DNA from: Chelydra serpentina
Lineage: Eukaryota > Chordata > Testudines > Chelydridae
DNA: 64,000 nucleotides
Assembly (NCBI GenBank): GCA_037349315.1
Contig: JBAIAC010000027.1
Coordinates: forward strand, 20,438,501 to 20,502,500
Reading direction: 5' to 3'
The notes under the pieces are model-generated. The model saw only the letters and a list, made by a program, of their open reading frames with translations, ran no database searches and was not told the DNA's origin. The translations under genes were made by a program, and so were the position numbers. Below are positions 32,150 through 42,475 of the stretch, one piece after another; within the stretch, counting starts at the first letter, position 1, and every line of letters begins with the position of its first letter.

Positions 32150-35100
32150 AATGAGCGACGGGGGATGGATCACTTGATGGTGACCTGTTCTGTTCATTCC
32201 CTCTGGGGCACCTGGCATTGGCCACTGTCAGAAGACAGGATACTGGGCTAGATGGACCTTTGGTCTGACCCAGTCTGGCCATTCTTATGTACTGTGGACC
32301 CTCCGCAGCTGCATTTATCTGGCACTCTACAGCTCTTTGAAGTTGTACTGGGCTGCACGCCAGTGGCACCAATGTAACTAAGTGAGTTTCTAAATCGGTT
32401 TAGTTTAAATCAGTGCAAGTCCCGGCGTGAAAACAGTGAAATCAGTTTGAGCAGCTTTGAAACTAATTTAATTAGAAACTGATTGAATTAAATCCAGTGT
32501 AGTTGTGCTGTGTAGACTGGGCATGAACCTCACAGCCTCCCGTGAGATAGGTCAGGATCCTGGAAATAGGCATAGAGAGGGGAAATGATCTGCATGTGTC
32601 CATGCTGTTAATCAGCAGCAGAGCGGAGATAAGGACCCAGGGTTCATTATAATCCTCAGTACTGCAGGTGTGGAGTCCCCTCCTCTGACTCTCTGGAAGC
32701 AGATCCTCCCAGGGTTCACAGGCTGATCTTGCCTATTATGCACTGAGAAGCTCACCTTCCCTGGGGGTGGCCTCAGGATGCTGTGGGCACCTCCAGGCTA
32801 AAGGGAACGCTGCACTGCACTCCCTGGCCCTGCGAGGGAGGACATACTGTAGCTATTACATGGCAGCACCTCTGTGTATAGTTCCCGGAGCACTGTCGCT
32901 GCTGCGGGAGAGCTCTGCCCTGCCCGGTTCCTGCTGGGCTGTGGAGCAGATTCTTCTTGTTAGCGTATGCGCAGGATTCATCACTGAATTTGGTCCACTG
33001 GCTGGATCTAGTTTTCCCGGCTTGGGCTGGGTACTGGTGGGGAGTACGACATGAACGCTGATCCATGGGCCCTTGGAGCAAATTCACCCGTGCTTAACAG
33101 CGTGGTGAGGCACTAGCTCTCCAGGCAGCCTGTGGTTTGGAGACCACATGGCGCAGAGTAGAGCTGGGCTGTTGAACTGAGAATCCTCCCTGGACAGGGG
33201 TGATGCCGTGTCGGGGGACAGCTGAATCCAGAAGGAATCTGCCCCTCTCTCCGTTGTTTCACTGCATGTACCTGGGGAGGGATGCAAAATCCCAGTCCGT
33301 GCTGCCCGTTTGGTACAGCTGTGCCCCGGCGGGTACATCCTCCCAGCACAAGCAGGATCCTGTTAGCAGGCAGGGATGGGCAGGCCCAAGCGGTGCCTTG
33401 GCCGCATTCCTCGAGGCTGGTGTGGGCCCTGGGGAGAAGCTCTGCCTTGTACGGGTGGACGCTCTCCCAACGTGGGGGAGTTTCTGCTGGCAGCTGGGGC
33501 TGTGAGGAGGGCAGGGCTGGAGCTGGGAGGCTGCCACCTTATCCTGCTTTAAATCCCTCCTGTAAAGCTCACGTCCTCTTACAGATCACTCCAGTCGGGC
33601 CTGGCTGGGCATGTGGCAAACGGAGACCTCCGGTTTGCTGCCAAACTCCGCTGGACTGATCGCAACCGCAGCCTCCTGCCTTGCCCCCTTGCCGGGTTCC
33701 CCCAAGGCTCGTGGCCTGGCTGACATGCAGATTGGGAGCTCTCTGGGGTAGGAACTGGCTTAGTCATCCCGTCTGTACAGCCTCTATCCCAGTGGGGCTT
33801 TGGTCCTCGATTGGGGTTCCCAAGCACTACCGTAATATAACTGATGGGAGGCGTGTGGAAGCGTGTGGCAGGCGTGTCTGATCGCAGCTGTATCTCCTCA
33901 GAGAGCCCCTGCTGCCCCAGCTCTGCAGGTCTAATGGCCATTACCCTGCCAGCCTCAGGGGCTGCTCCCCAGGGCCGGTCAGCAAACCCTTCCTCCGATA
34001 GCTAGGGGATAGGGCAGTGAAGCTGATTTGTGGAGACTCCGGAGGGAGCCAACAAAGGGTCGAGCCAAAGCTGGATCTGGGCCCTTGGCTCTGGAAGGCA
34101 GCAGCAGAGGATCAAGGCCTTGTTCAGGCCCCTGTTGAAGGCCCATAGAGGGAAAGCATGGGAAGGGTGTAAGTGCTCAGGGGAGGATCTGCCCAGACTA
34201 TGTGAGAGGGTGAAAGCAGGAGAGATGGGACCGTGTGAAGGAAAGAGGCAGTTGGATCGACTAACCAAACCCATTCCTCTGTCAAGAGGGGTTCCCTCTT
34301 CATCTCCTCTGGGAGGAGTGGAATCAGTCCCTGAGAGACAGAGCACTGGGGCTAAGTGGGACCTGCCGGATCTCTGCTCTCTGAATCCCCTGCCCTGGGG
34401 ACCCTTGTTGGACTGGCTCTGGCTTAGACTTCAAAGCACTGCCCTGGCTTGGTTTTGTGTGCTGGGCTTTTCCTCACCACAGGGGCAGGGAGCTTTCTGA
34501 TTTAGAAGTGGAGGAGCCCAGCAGGCTGCGAGCCAAACCACGTGTTGCGTGGCTCTTTGAGCTTAGAGCAGTGTGGCGGATCAGGAGGAGGGTGTCAGTC
34601 AGACAGGTGGCCCCGGCTGCTGCTCCCTCTCGTTCCCTTCAGTCTCCCTGATTTGGGGAGATCGCCCCAGGCGAGCAGCGTGTGGAGGAAGGGGACTTTG
34701 CCCAGTGGGTTGGGGGTTTATCTGCTTCCCTGTGCAGGCTTGGGTGGAAGATGAGCGACAGCATCACCTTTGGATCCCCTCCTTGCCCCTCTTTGGGGAA
34801 GGTTAACGGGGTGGTTGCTGCCCTGCCTTATCTCCCAGTGCATAGTGGACAACCCGTGGCCAGGAGCTGGGTTCTCTCCTCCCTCCCTGTCCCAGGCTCC
34901 GTTACCCCACAGTTCTTTTGCATTTTGAAGCCTACATTGCCAGCACTAGAGAACTAGCCTGTTTCCTCCCAAATGTGCCATGAGATCTGAGGGCTGGGTT
35001 CCCTGTGTGCCCCGCCTGGAACAGGACTGGGCCCTTGCTATCCTGGGCAGCTGCCCTCTGCATTTGGCACCAACAGCATGGTGACTCCAAGCCCCACCAT

Positions 35101-35514
35101 GAGCCAGAGCCCACTGGCTCCATGACCGTTGTCCACGGGCAGGGAAATGGATCTGACTCTGGCTTTGTTTCCCTTTGCCCTTCCCTTGCCGCAGAGGGGT
35201 AGGGTGGTGGTGGGGGAATTATTCTTTGTTGTCACTGCTTAATTGCCTCGTTATTGTGCTGAGCAAACGAATCCTGGCATCAGCTGAGCGTGGCCGCTCC
35301 TAGAAATGCATTCGGGAGTTGGCAGAGTCTAGCTGGCATGGGAGAGCGGCCTCGTCCAGAGACAGGCGCCTGGATCGATCCCAGCCATCAACAGGTGCAG
35401 GAAGCGAAGGGAGCTGTGTACGTGGCCGTGGGAGGATTTGAATCCGCCTGTGACCTTGACTACCCCCGCTGCCCTTCACAGCTAATGCACACATACCCCT
35501 TTTCTGTTTTTCAG

Positions 35515-35578
35515 ACCGTCAGCATCAATAAGGCCATTAACACACAGGAAGTGGCTGTCAAGGAGAAACACGCCAGAA
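35515..35578 (+). CDS. HIP1: HIP1 exon (ANTH start, lipid-binding helix)
   Basis: Huntingtin-interacting protein 1 is a clathrin-coat adaptor that links phosphoinositides, clathrin, AP2 and actin during endocytosis. This exon follows a TTTTTCAG acceptor and reads TVSINKAINTQEVAVKEK in phase 0, matching the HIP1 N-terminal ANTH helices. It contains the ANTH lipid-binding signature K-x9-K-x-K-H (KAINTQEVAVKEKH), equivalent to the lysine patch of CALM. It ends after AGA A in phase 1. The following bases are ATATCCTTTT, a perfect match to the U12-type AT-AC donor, and there is no GT donor at the right place. The codon split across the junction becomes Thr, as in mammalian HIP1 (HAR-TCILG). Confidence 0.95.
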
Positions 35579-38303
35579 ATATCCTTTTCAGGGTTGGCGG
35601 CAGGACAGGCGAGCGTGGGAGCTGACTGGAGACTGGCTGGAAGGCAGCTGAGGCCAGGTGGAGGTGCTGGTGTGGAAGTGGGCAGAGAGCAGCCATCCTA
35701 GCAAGAGCTCCTTGTGGATTGGCTGCGACAGAGACGGGGGGGTTCCCCTCTGCTGAATGTAGGGGCTAAAGCCAAAATCCCACTGGGCTCCCCTCTGCCT
35801 AGCAGGAGGAAGGGCGGGATTCCAGAGGGGAAGCGTCTGAATGGGCAAGGGAGGGCGGTGGTGAGTGATTCCAGCACGGCACTACCCTTTCTCTCCCTGG
35901 TGCTGTAGCGTTGCTCTCTGAGCAGGGTCTGTGCCAGCGGCTGCTTGGAGTTGTGTCCATGCTTGGCGCTCCCACCGCCGACCTGCGCCCCCCCTCCCCC
36001 CCCCCCGGGCCGAGCTGCCCCAATGGTGGGAAATGTTAGTGTGGAAAGGCCTAGCCAGGCAGAGGGGCCGTAGCTACAAGAAGGGGGGAGGGTGTTGCCA
36101 TCCCTCGCTTGTTACCTCCACCCTAATGAGCTTTAGCGCGGTTATAAATACCAGGTGTGCTTAAGCCTGAGCGGCCCAAAGGTCTGAATAGTTAAGATCC
36201 CGCTCGAGCAGAATGTGTATTTTGGCAGCTCTGTGGCTGCCCGGGAGCCAGGAACGTGCAGCCGGTGCAGCCTCCAAATCGCTGCCCTTTGTAGGGAGAA
36301 GAACTGGGGGGCGTTTTGCTTTCTGAACCCATGGGGTGTCCTCCCACTGCCTCTGCATCGCCCAGACCCCAGCTCCAGGGCCAGGCAAGTGGGGGCGGGA
36401 GAGAGTTCAGCCTAGAGGCCCTGGGCACTGGTGGATCCTCTGAGAGCTTTAGTTGACGCTCCTGGGCCATTGCTGTCAAAGCATGGAAGGGTTCAGGGGG
36501 AGCGATCCCTGCCATGCTGGGAATGGGGAGCTGGGTGATGTGGAGAGACCAGGGCCCCAGACCAGCCTGGACTCAGTGACTGACCTCATTCTCCTAGGCG
36601 CTCTGAGGGCTCAGCCCCAGTGTGTGCATGGGGGGGGGTCTCTTTGGAGGGGAGAGGGTGTGGTGCTGGAAGGGGGGCTGCTTGGTTTGAACCCCCAGGG
36701 CACAGTGTGTCCCCGGGCCTGGGGCAGTGACATGGGAGCGGCCCTTCGCCTCTCCCTCGCTGGGAAAGAACAGACCGTCCCCAGCCGTTCGAAGAGCTGA
36801 GGCTGGAGCACTGGGCCGCAGGTTGGCTGTCTGGTGTGCAGGGAGCTCAGCAGCCAGGGGGGCGGGGGCTGCGCTCATTCCACCTTCTTGAAGAGAAACA
36901 AGCTCCAGCAGCTTACAGGAGCAGCTGCCTTGATTTATCTGATGGTGGAACGGCCCTTGTGGGGCTGTTTCCAGGTTGGCATTCTGCAGGGAGCCCTTTT
37001 GTTTTCGTCTCAGGCCTGTTTTCAATGGGATCCCAGGCCCTGGAGATAAAGCTCCACTGCAGTCCTGTTGGCTGTTCGCGTCTTGATGCATCAGGCTGCC
37101 TGCCACGCCGATCCCCTTTCTGCTTCCCTAGTCTAGAGCACGAATTAGCATGGCTGTTCTGCTCCCCGGAGCACTACGCGGGGGTCTGTAGCAACCAGCC
37201 CTGCGCTGGCCTCCCGTGACAGGGCCTAGATGGCGTGTAGGCAGAGCTCTCGTGCATACCGGATTTAGTGGGACGGTCTGTATTTCCACTTCATCAGGAG
37301 GCCTAGTCCACTGCCCATTGCTTCACCTCCCCTGCAAAACAGCCTGTAGTCGAGGGAGAGCAGAGAGGGCTGGAATCCAGGGATCATGAGTTCAAGCCTC
37401 ACCTCTTCCACTCACTACTGCTACGTCTGTGCATTTCATCCCCCGTATTGCTGACCCAGGCTTCAGCCCCCTGCCTTATGAGACAGGCAAGTATCAGCCC
37501 CTCCCCAAATTGCACAAGGTCACTGGCGGCAGAACTGGTGTGGAGCCAGCCTCGATTTTGAATCTAGCACACCCAAATTCCATTCACTCAGCCGCGCTGC
37601 CTTTTAAACTGTGCCAAATCTGTGTGCGTGGCTGTCCTATTTGCAGCTACCCTTCTGTCCATTCAGCCAAACTCCCCTCCCTGTGCCAGGAATCGAACCC
37701 AGGAATCGTGCTCCCCCACCCTTCCTTTGCTCTAGCAAATAGTTGACTGGCAGTGTGTCACATTCTCCCTCTAGTGGCTGATCCGCACAGAGGGTAGCAG
37801 CTGCTGCTTTAGCTCAGCAGTCAGGGCCGGGGATCTGAAGGCCCAGGACTGATGACAGGCAGAAGGTACATAGCAGATGTGTGCATGGCAGGGGGTTTCT
37901 GGGCTGGGGAAGAGAGCAGCCAGGAGAGAGGAAGAGCAGCCGCAGATTCCAGCAGCCCTGCAGGCTGGTTTTGGTTTGGAAGCATGTTGTTGGCTGGTGC
38001 CCTGAAAGGATCCTGCTTCCTTTCCCCAGCACAGCCGGGCCTGTGCACTCCAAGTACCTAGTGCCTTTTGCTGATGCACGCTGGCCGTCTCGTTGCGTGG
38101 GTAGAAACCTCTCCGCCAGAGGGGAGTTCCTAGTTTCTCTCTACCACTTCACACTGCCGTTGGGATCCACAACTGGGTGAGGGAACATCTTGGGAGCAGC
38201 CGGCAAGCCTCATTGTCTCTGAGCTGTTGTGTTTTGTGAGTGTCCCTGTCACTTCTGCACACTCTGGGCTAAGGGATTGGCTTTTCCTTAGCCTGCCTCT
38301 CAC
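35579..38303 (+). other. HIP1: HIP1 AT-AC (U12-type) intron
   Basis: This 2,725-bp intron begins ATATCCTTT and ends CTCTCAC, so its terminal dinucleotides are AT and AC. A branch-site-like TTCCTTAGC (38284-38292) lies close to the 3' end, with its adenine at 38290, 13 nt from the splice site, in the narrow window used by the minor spliceosome. It matches TTCCTTRAY at all but one position. Splicing here gives exactly the conserved HIP1 protein junction. I saw no repeats of note inside. Confidence 0.88.
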
Positions 38304-38446
38304 CATGCATCCTGGGAACCCACCACGAGAAAGGAGCTCAGACCTTCTGGTCCGTCGTGAACCGGCTGCCCCTCTCCAGCAACGCCGTGCTCTGTTGGAA
38401 GTTCTGCCACGTGTTCCACAAGCTCCTCCGTGATGGACACCCAAAC
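38304..38446 (+). CDS. HIP1: HIP1 exon (ANTH core)
   Basis: Starts directly after ...CTCTCAC, completing the Thr codon, and reads CILGTHHEKGAQTFWSVVN and then CWKFCHVFHKLLRDGHPN, the central ANTH helices of HIP1. The sequence FWSVVNRLPLSSNAVLCWKF separates it from HIP1R, which has FWSYAIGLPLPSSSILSWKF. The HKLLRDGHPN element is the highly conserved ANTH 'H-x-LLRDGH' helix. It ends in AAC|GTACGT, an ordinary U2 donor, in phase 0. The exon is 143 nt and contributes 47 codons plus the split one. Confidence 0.97.
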
Positions 38447-39617
38447 GTACGTGCAGGGCCATGTCTCTAGTAGTGCCGGATGGGGGAGGAATACTGCGAT
38501 TGCCTCAAGTCCTTTCAGCCCCTACTGGGCCAGGAATAGGATGACCTGAGAGGCCACCTAAGTGTTGCCAACTCTTTATCGTGGGCTTTGCAGTATGTTG
38601 GTGTTTTTCTTAAGGCCTCAGCTCCCGGAGTCCTGTGACTACGTGAGAATCTCAGCGTGCATTTAAAAAACAAGTATCGGTTGCAGAGCAAAGCACAAAT
38701 CCTAAAGGTCCCAAAGCTGGGACGGGCCATAAAAACACCAACCGTTTATTATTAAAAAATATCGTGATTTGAAGCTGTTCTCAGGATTTGTGCACTCCTG
38801 GAGTTGCCAATGTGCACTCGTCACTGGGAAGTGGGGGGAGTGAGGGGCGATGAACAGGGTGGGAATATGCCTGCATTTATTGCTTCCATTCCCCACCCCT
38901 TGCTTTCTAGCCTGCCCCACGTCATATCCATTTCCAACCCCTACTTCCTTAAGGAGTCTGATGAGCCTCAGCATACCTGTCCATGGCCCCTGCGCGCTCC
39001 TGGGTGCTGTCAGACCCAGCTCTGTAGCAGACCAATGGCAAGAGGGCAGTAGAAAGGGTTAATGCATCACCGTCATCCCCTACCCCTATCCAAAAGTTGA
39101 TCCCTGGGAAGGGAGACAAGTATTCACCCCAGGACTGACCCTGCAGCCCTCACCATTCCCTGCCAGTCAACCAGCGCTGTGCTCACCCCGTTCTCTCTTC
39201 TCCGCTAGAGGCCTAGAAAGCCCACTCCCTCAGCTACATGGATTTAAACAACAGTAATGCTGTGCCTCCCTCCCTCCCCCTTTCGTCAGAGAGCATCAAG
39301 CCAGTTACAGTCAGGGACAAGTTAAGCCCTGCATGAGGTGGGTAAGATGGGATGGTCCTTTCCACTGTACAGATGGGGAAACCGAGGCACAGAAAAGCAG
39401 TGACTTGCCCATGATGACACAACTAGTCTGGGACTGAGCTGGGAGTAGAACCCAGGAGTCCTGATCCTCATTTCTTGCTCTAATGACTAGGTCAAACTTG
39501 CCCCACTAGCTAGCACTTTCCCCTCTGGTGCCCGGAGCCTGTGAATGTGGCTGGCTCTCTGGCAGCTTCTGTGCTGCTCTTTGCTCTCCAATGGCCTCCT
39601 CTCAATTTCCCTTCTAG
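38447..39617 (+). other. HIP1: HIP1 intron
   Basis: 1,171-bp GT-AG intron. Contains a MIR-like SINE at about 39345-39495. Nothing else is seen. Confidence 0.9.
39345..39495 (+). repeat. MIR-like SINE
   Basis: ACAGATGGGGAAACCGAGGC, then AGTGACTTGCCCATGATGAC and a degraded tRNA-like end (AACCCAGGAGTCCTGATCCT) follow the MIR consensus order. Confidence 0.7.
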
Positions 39618-39674
39618 GTCCTGAAAGACTCTGTGCGGTACAAGAACGAGCTGAACGACATGAGCAGGATGTGG
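39618..39674 (+). CDS. HIP1: HIP1 exon (ANTH)
   Basis: After a CCCTTCTAG acceptor the exon encodes VLKDSVRYKNELNDMSRMW (19 codons, phase 0 at both ends), matching the HIP1 ANTH segment after DGHPN. It ends TGG|GTGAGT. Compared with the mammalian protein as I remember it (VLKDSLRYRNELSDMSRMW), only conservative changes are present. Confidence 0.97.
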
Positions 39675-40739
39675 GTGAGTGGCTGGCTTGCCATGGTGGT
39701 GCTAGGAAGCGCCGCGCCTCTTAAAGGAGGAACAACAGGCCCTGGTGATGGTTTGCCGGGTACTTTGTCCATGGAGCAATAGGCAGAGCCTGATTGGAGC
39801 TAGGCAGACAGCTGCCTTCCTCCTTCCCCTGCCCTAAGGCTACCCAGAGCATGTCTCTCCCCGGGCTGCCAGCAGTGGAAGCCTGTATCATGGAGAAGCA
39901 GTCTCAAGCTAGCTCCCCGTTGTCAGTGTGATTGACGTCTCCCCCAAGAGAGACCAGGCTCTGGATCATTGTGCCCTTGGTGTCGCGTCTGTAGGAATGG
40001 GGGTGGAAATCAAAGAGAGATTTAAAGTCAGCGCTGTTTGGAAATCAGAGCTCTGCTTGACTTGCTAAAATCTTGGCTCCTCGTTGCTCCAGAAGGGCTT
40101 GGCTTAGAAACGCCAGATCTGTCTGGCCGGGTTGGCCTTGTTGGGAGGAGGGACCCAGCCTGTGAGATTGCATTGGGCTGAGTTTATTATGAAGAACATT
40201 GATAACAGAGCTCCTGCTGCTAGGCCCAGCCATAGATGGGGCACTAGACAGCAAGCAGAAAGGTGGTGAGGCTGGCCTCCAAGAAGGGGGTTGGAGAGTG
40301 GCAGGGTCACAAGGGCAGCTGGAATGGCCAGGAGCCTGTGCTTGCCCATGTCAGCATAAGGAGGGGGCACATGGAGGGGCGCAGGGAGCCCCAGTAGCCT
40401 AGTGGAGATGCGGGACGTGGAATGGAGCAGGTGAGAGAGGCCATGGAAGGTGGTGAGTGCAGGGAACCTGGGGAGACGGAAAGGCATGGTGTTTAAAGTG
40501 TTCAGTGTGGATAGATGCCTCTTCCCCCGAACCATTGCCCTATATGCTGTCCACTAAGCCGATATGCTGCCATGGGGCCTTCACACAGACCTCCCGTGGG
40601 CTTGCTAACATCTGGCCAAGGGAAACCCTGCTTTGAGGAGCTTCACAAAATCTGTAAAAGATGCTAAATGGAGCAGAGCTCCTCTCCTGCAGAGGTCAGA
40701 CAGAAACTCAGGGTGAGCCATGGGAGCTCATTTTAAATA

Positions 40740-40922
40740 CACTGCACCCCCGTTAGAACGTGGGGTTTGGGAGCCATGCGCGGTACCGTGTTAACAAGGG
40801 GGCGGGGGGAGGCGTTACCGTGGATCCCAATGTAAACCATTTATTTTGGGATCCATGCTCGCCCCCGCGCTAATACCGAATTCGCGCTACAGTGGCACGC
40901 GGTCTAGCGGGGGGGTCTCCTG
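40740..40922. mobile_element. possible Tigger/mariner-like MITE
   Basis: The left end CACTGCACCCCCGTTAGAAC and the right end (inward CAGGAGACCCCCCCGCTAG) are imperfect inverted repeats, flanked by TA at 40738-40739 and 40923-40924. A TA duplication and CCCCCGTTA-type ends fit a Tc1/mariner (Tigger) derivative. CpG-rich interior, no ORF. Confidence 0.5.
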
Positions 40923-42030
40923 TAGGTAGGGGCGGTACAAGAAATTCATAAACAAAAACCATGTGAAAGGAGAGTTATGGTTGAAAGTTAGTTTCACTGG
41001 AGTCCAGCGAACACCCAAAGTATTACCCTGGCTTCACAAAAACACTCAGCCCCTTAAAACCCCAGACGTTAGACAGGCTGGATGCTAGCAGCTAAAGGAC
41101 CTGGCCATCCAGTTCTTTACTCTTTGTCCTTCACACTGTCCACCCAGCCTTAACTTTGCCTCCTGATGCACTGGGCAGAAATATACGTAGAGGTCAAGAT
41201 GACACAATTGTATAATCCCAGTTCTCATTCCTGGGATCCATGTCCAGTCAGTTCACCCCGGAAAAGGGGTCAGTTTTGATTCTGCACAGTGTGTGGACTG
41301 TGTTTGTCTGAGGAAGCTGGGAAAGGCACCGGCTCATTCTTAATACGTGAATGGCGATTATTTTGGTTTGACATATTCCTGGTGTATCTGCTAGCAGTTT
41401 TCAGTCTCTCCTGAGTGACTGTGAAGGCAGGAGTGTCTCAGCTTCGCCCCTTGTCTTGTTGGGGACAGTATGGGTGTTTGCTCATTTGAGGTGGGCTCAG
41501 GGGGTTCCCCAATAATCAGTTACAAAAGATTCCAATCCCACCAGCTAATTTCACACAATACAGAGTTTTGAGAGGGTAAGAGTCCATATTCACAACCTAA
41601 GGTGCTTTGTGAAGGCCAGATATAGCCACTGGGCATTCTGTTACCTGGCGGAAAACAAGTAAAACCCATCCTGCAATGGGGGGGGAACCTGTTGACTTCG
41701 GTAATGGCTCTTTGCACAGGGGGCTGCATGAACAGAGCCCCATGGAAGTCAGTGGGGCTCCACAAAAGCACAGGTGTCAGCAGCATAGGCACTATTGCAG
41801 GATTGGGGCCCATTAGTACACTAGCCATGGTGCCTGCTGTTGGTTTAAGAGCTGAAATGGGGCCTGTTTAGAAGGAGCCACACTTGCCCTGCAGCCCTCT
41901 CTAGCCACGTCACAAGGAGTGTGTTATCCTGTTGAGCGTGGTTTAAACCTGATGTGGGCAGATCAGGAGCCCTGTAGCAAACAGGATTGGTTGTGCAGGA
42001 TCGGCTTGGGGAGGGGGTGGGCATTAGGAG

Positions 42031-42475
42031 ATTCATAGATTCATAGATTCTAGGGCTGGAAGGGACCTCGAGAGGTCATCGAGTCCAGCCCCCCGCCCTC
42101 ATGGCAGAACCAATTACTGTCTAGACCATCCCAGATAGACATTTATCTAACCTACTCTTAAATATCTCCAGAGATGGAGATTCCACAACCGCCCTGGGCA
42201 GTTTATTCCAGTGTTTAACCACCCTGACAGTTAGGAACTTTTTCCTAATGTCCAACCTAAACCTCCCTTGCTGCAGTTTAAGCCCATTGCTTCTTGTTCT
42301 ATCCTCAGATGCTAAGATGAACAAGTTTTCTCCCTCCTCCTTATGACACCCTTTTAGATACCTGAAGATCGCTATCATGTCCCCTCTCAGTCTTCTCTTT
42401 TCCAAACTAAACAAACCCAATTCCTTCAGCCTTCCTTCATAGGTCATGTTCTCTAGGTCTTCATAGGTCATTCCC
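42031..42475 (-). mobile_element. CR1 LINE 3' part, reverse strand
   Basis: Octamer-type tail (ATTCATAGATTCATAGATTC), CR1 3' UTR and ORF2 C-terminus on the minus strand ([18 protein letters not shown] ... LDKCLSGMV). About 120 codons remain open. It is a different, older subfamily than the two long CR1 copies, with the CCCTCATGGCAG-type 3' UTR. Confidence 0.92.

Larger units (their letters stand above)
29470..32292 (+). mobile_element. CR1/L3-like LINE, RT core deleted, with two insertions
   Basis: An older LINE starting in the ORF1/ORF2 junction region. The AP-type endonuclease is readable (YTNARSLNNKMGELECLV at about 29885, TRWNE, then GIYYRPPDQDGDSD at 30739 and MGDFSYPHIDW at about 30835). 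A lysine-rich linker and KKMFKYIRSRKPAKQPVGPL follow at about 31470. The frame then jumps at about 31530 straight to EEKLIRLGFLSLEKRQLRGDM, so the whole RT palm is missing. The 3' end (32150-32292) carries the GGGCTAGATGGACCTTTGG motif. A solo LTR (30192-30738) and a younger CR1 tail (31912-32149) are inserted in it. Confidence 0.82.
11157..35514 (+). other. HIP1: HIP1 large intron (first intron in window)
   Basis: About 24.4 kb between the candidate first exon and the first certain HIP1 exon. It contains the second Harbinger-like MITE, MIR-like pieces, a CR1 with one stop inserted in an older LINE, a Penelope-like fragment, a tRNA-derived SINE, and a CR1/L3-like LINE with a solo LTR and a younger CR1. 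Stretches not listed separately (11157-13015, 14202-16620, 19335-22157, 22253-26687, 26872-28687, 28759-29469, 32293-35514) show no gene that I recognise. A very long, repeat-rich first intron is usual for HIP1 in vertebrates. Confidence 0.7.

Noticed and set aside
38291..38303. Use of the AG at the end of CCTTAG as the 3' splice site of the U12-type intron
   Set aside because: It would add four residues (LSPC) into the conserved TCILGTHH junction. The AC site gives the exact family sequence.
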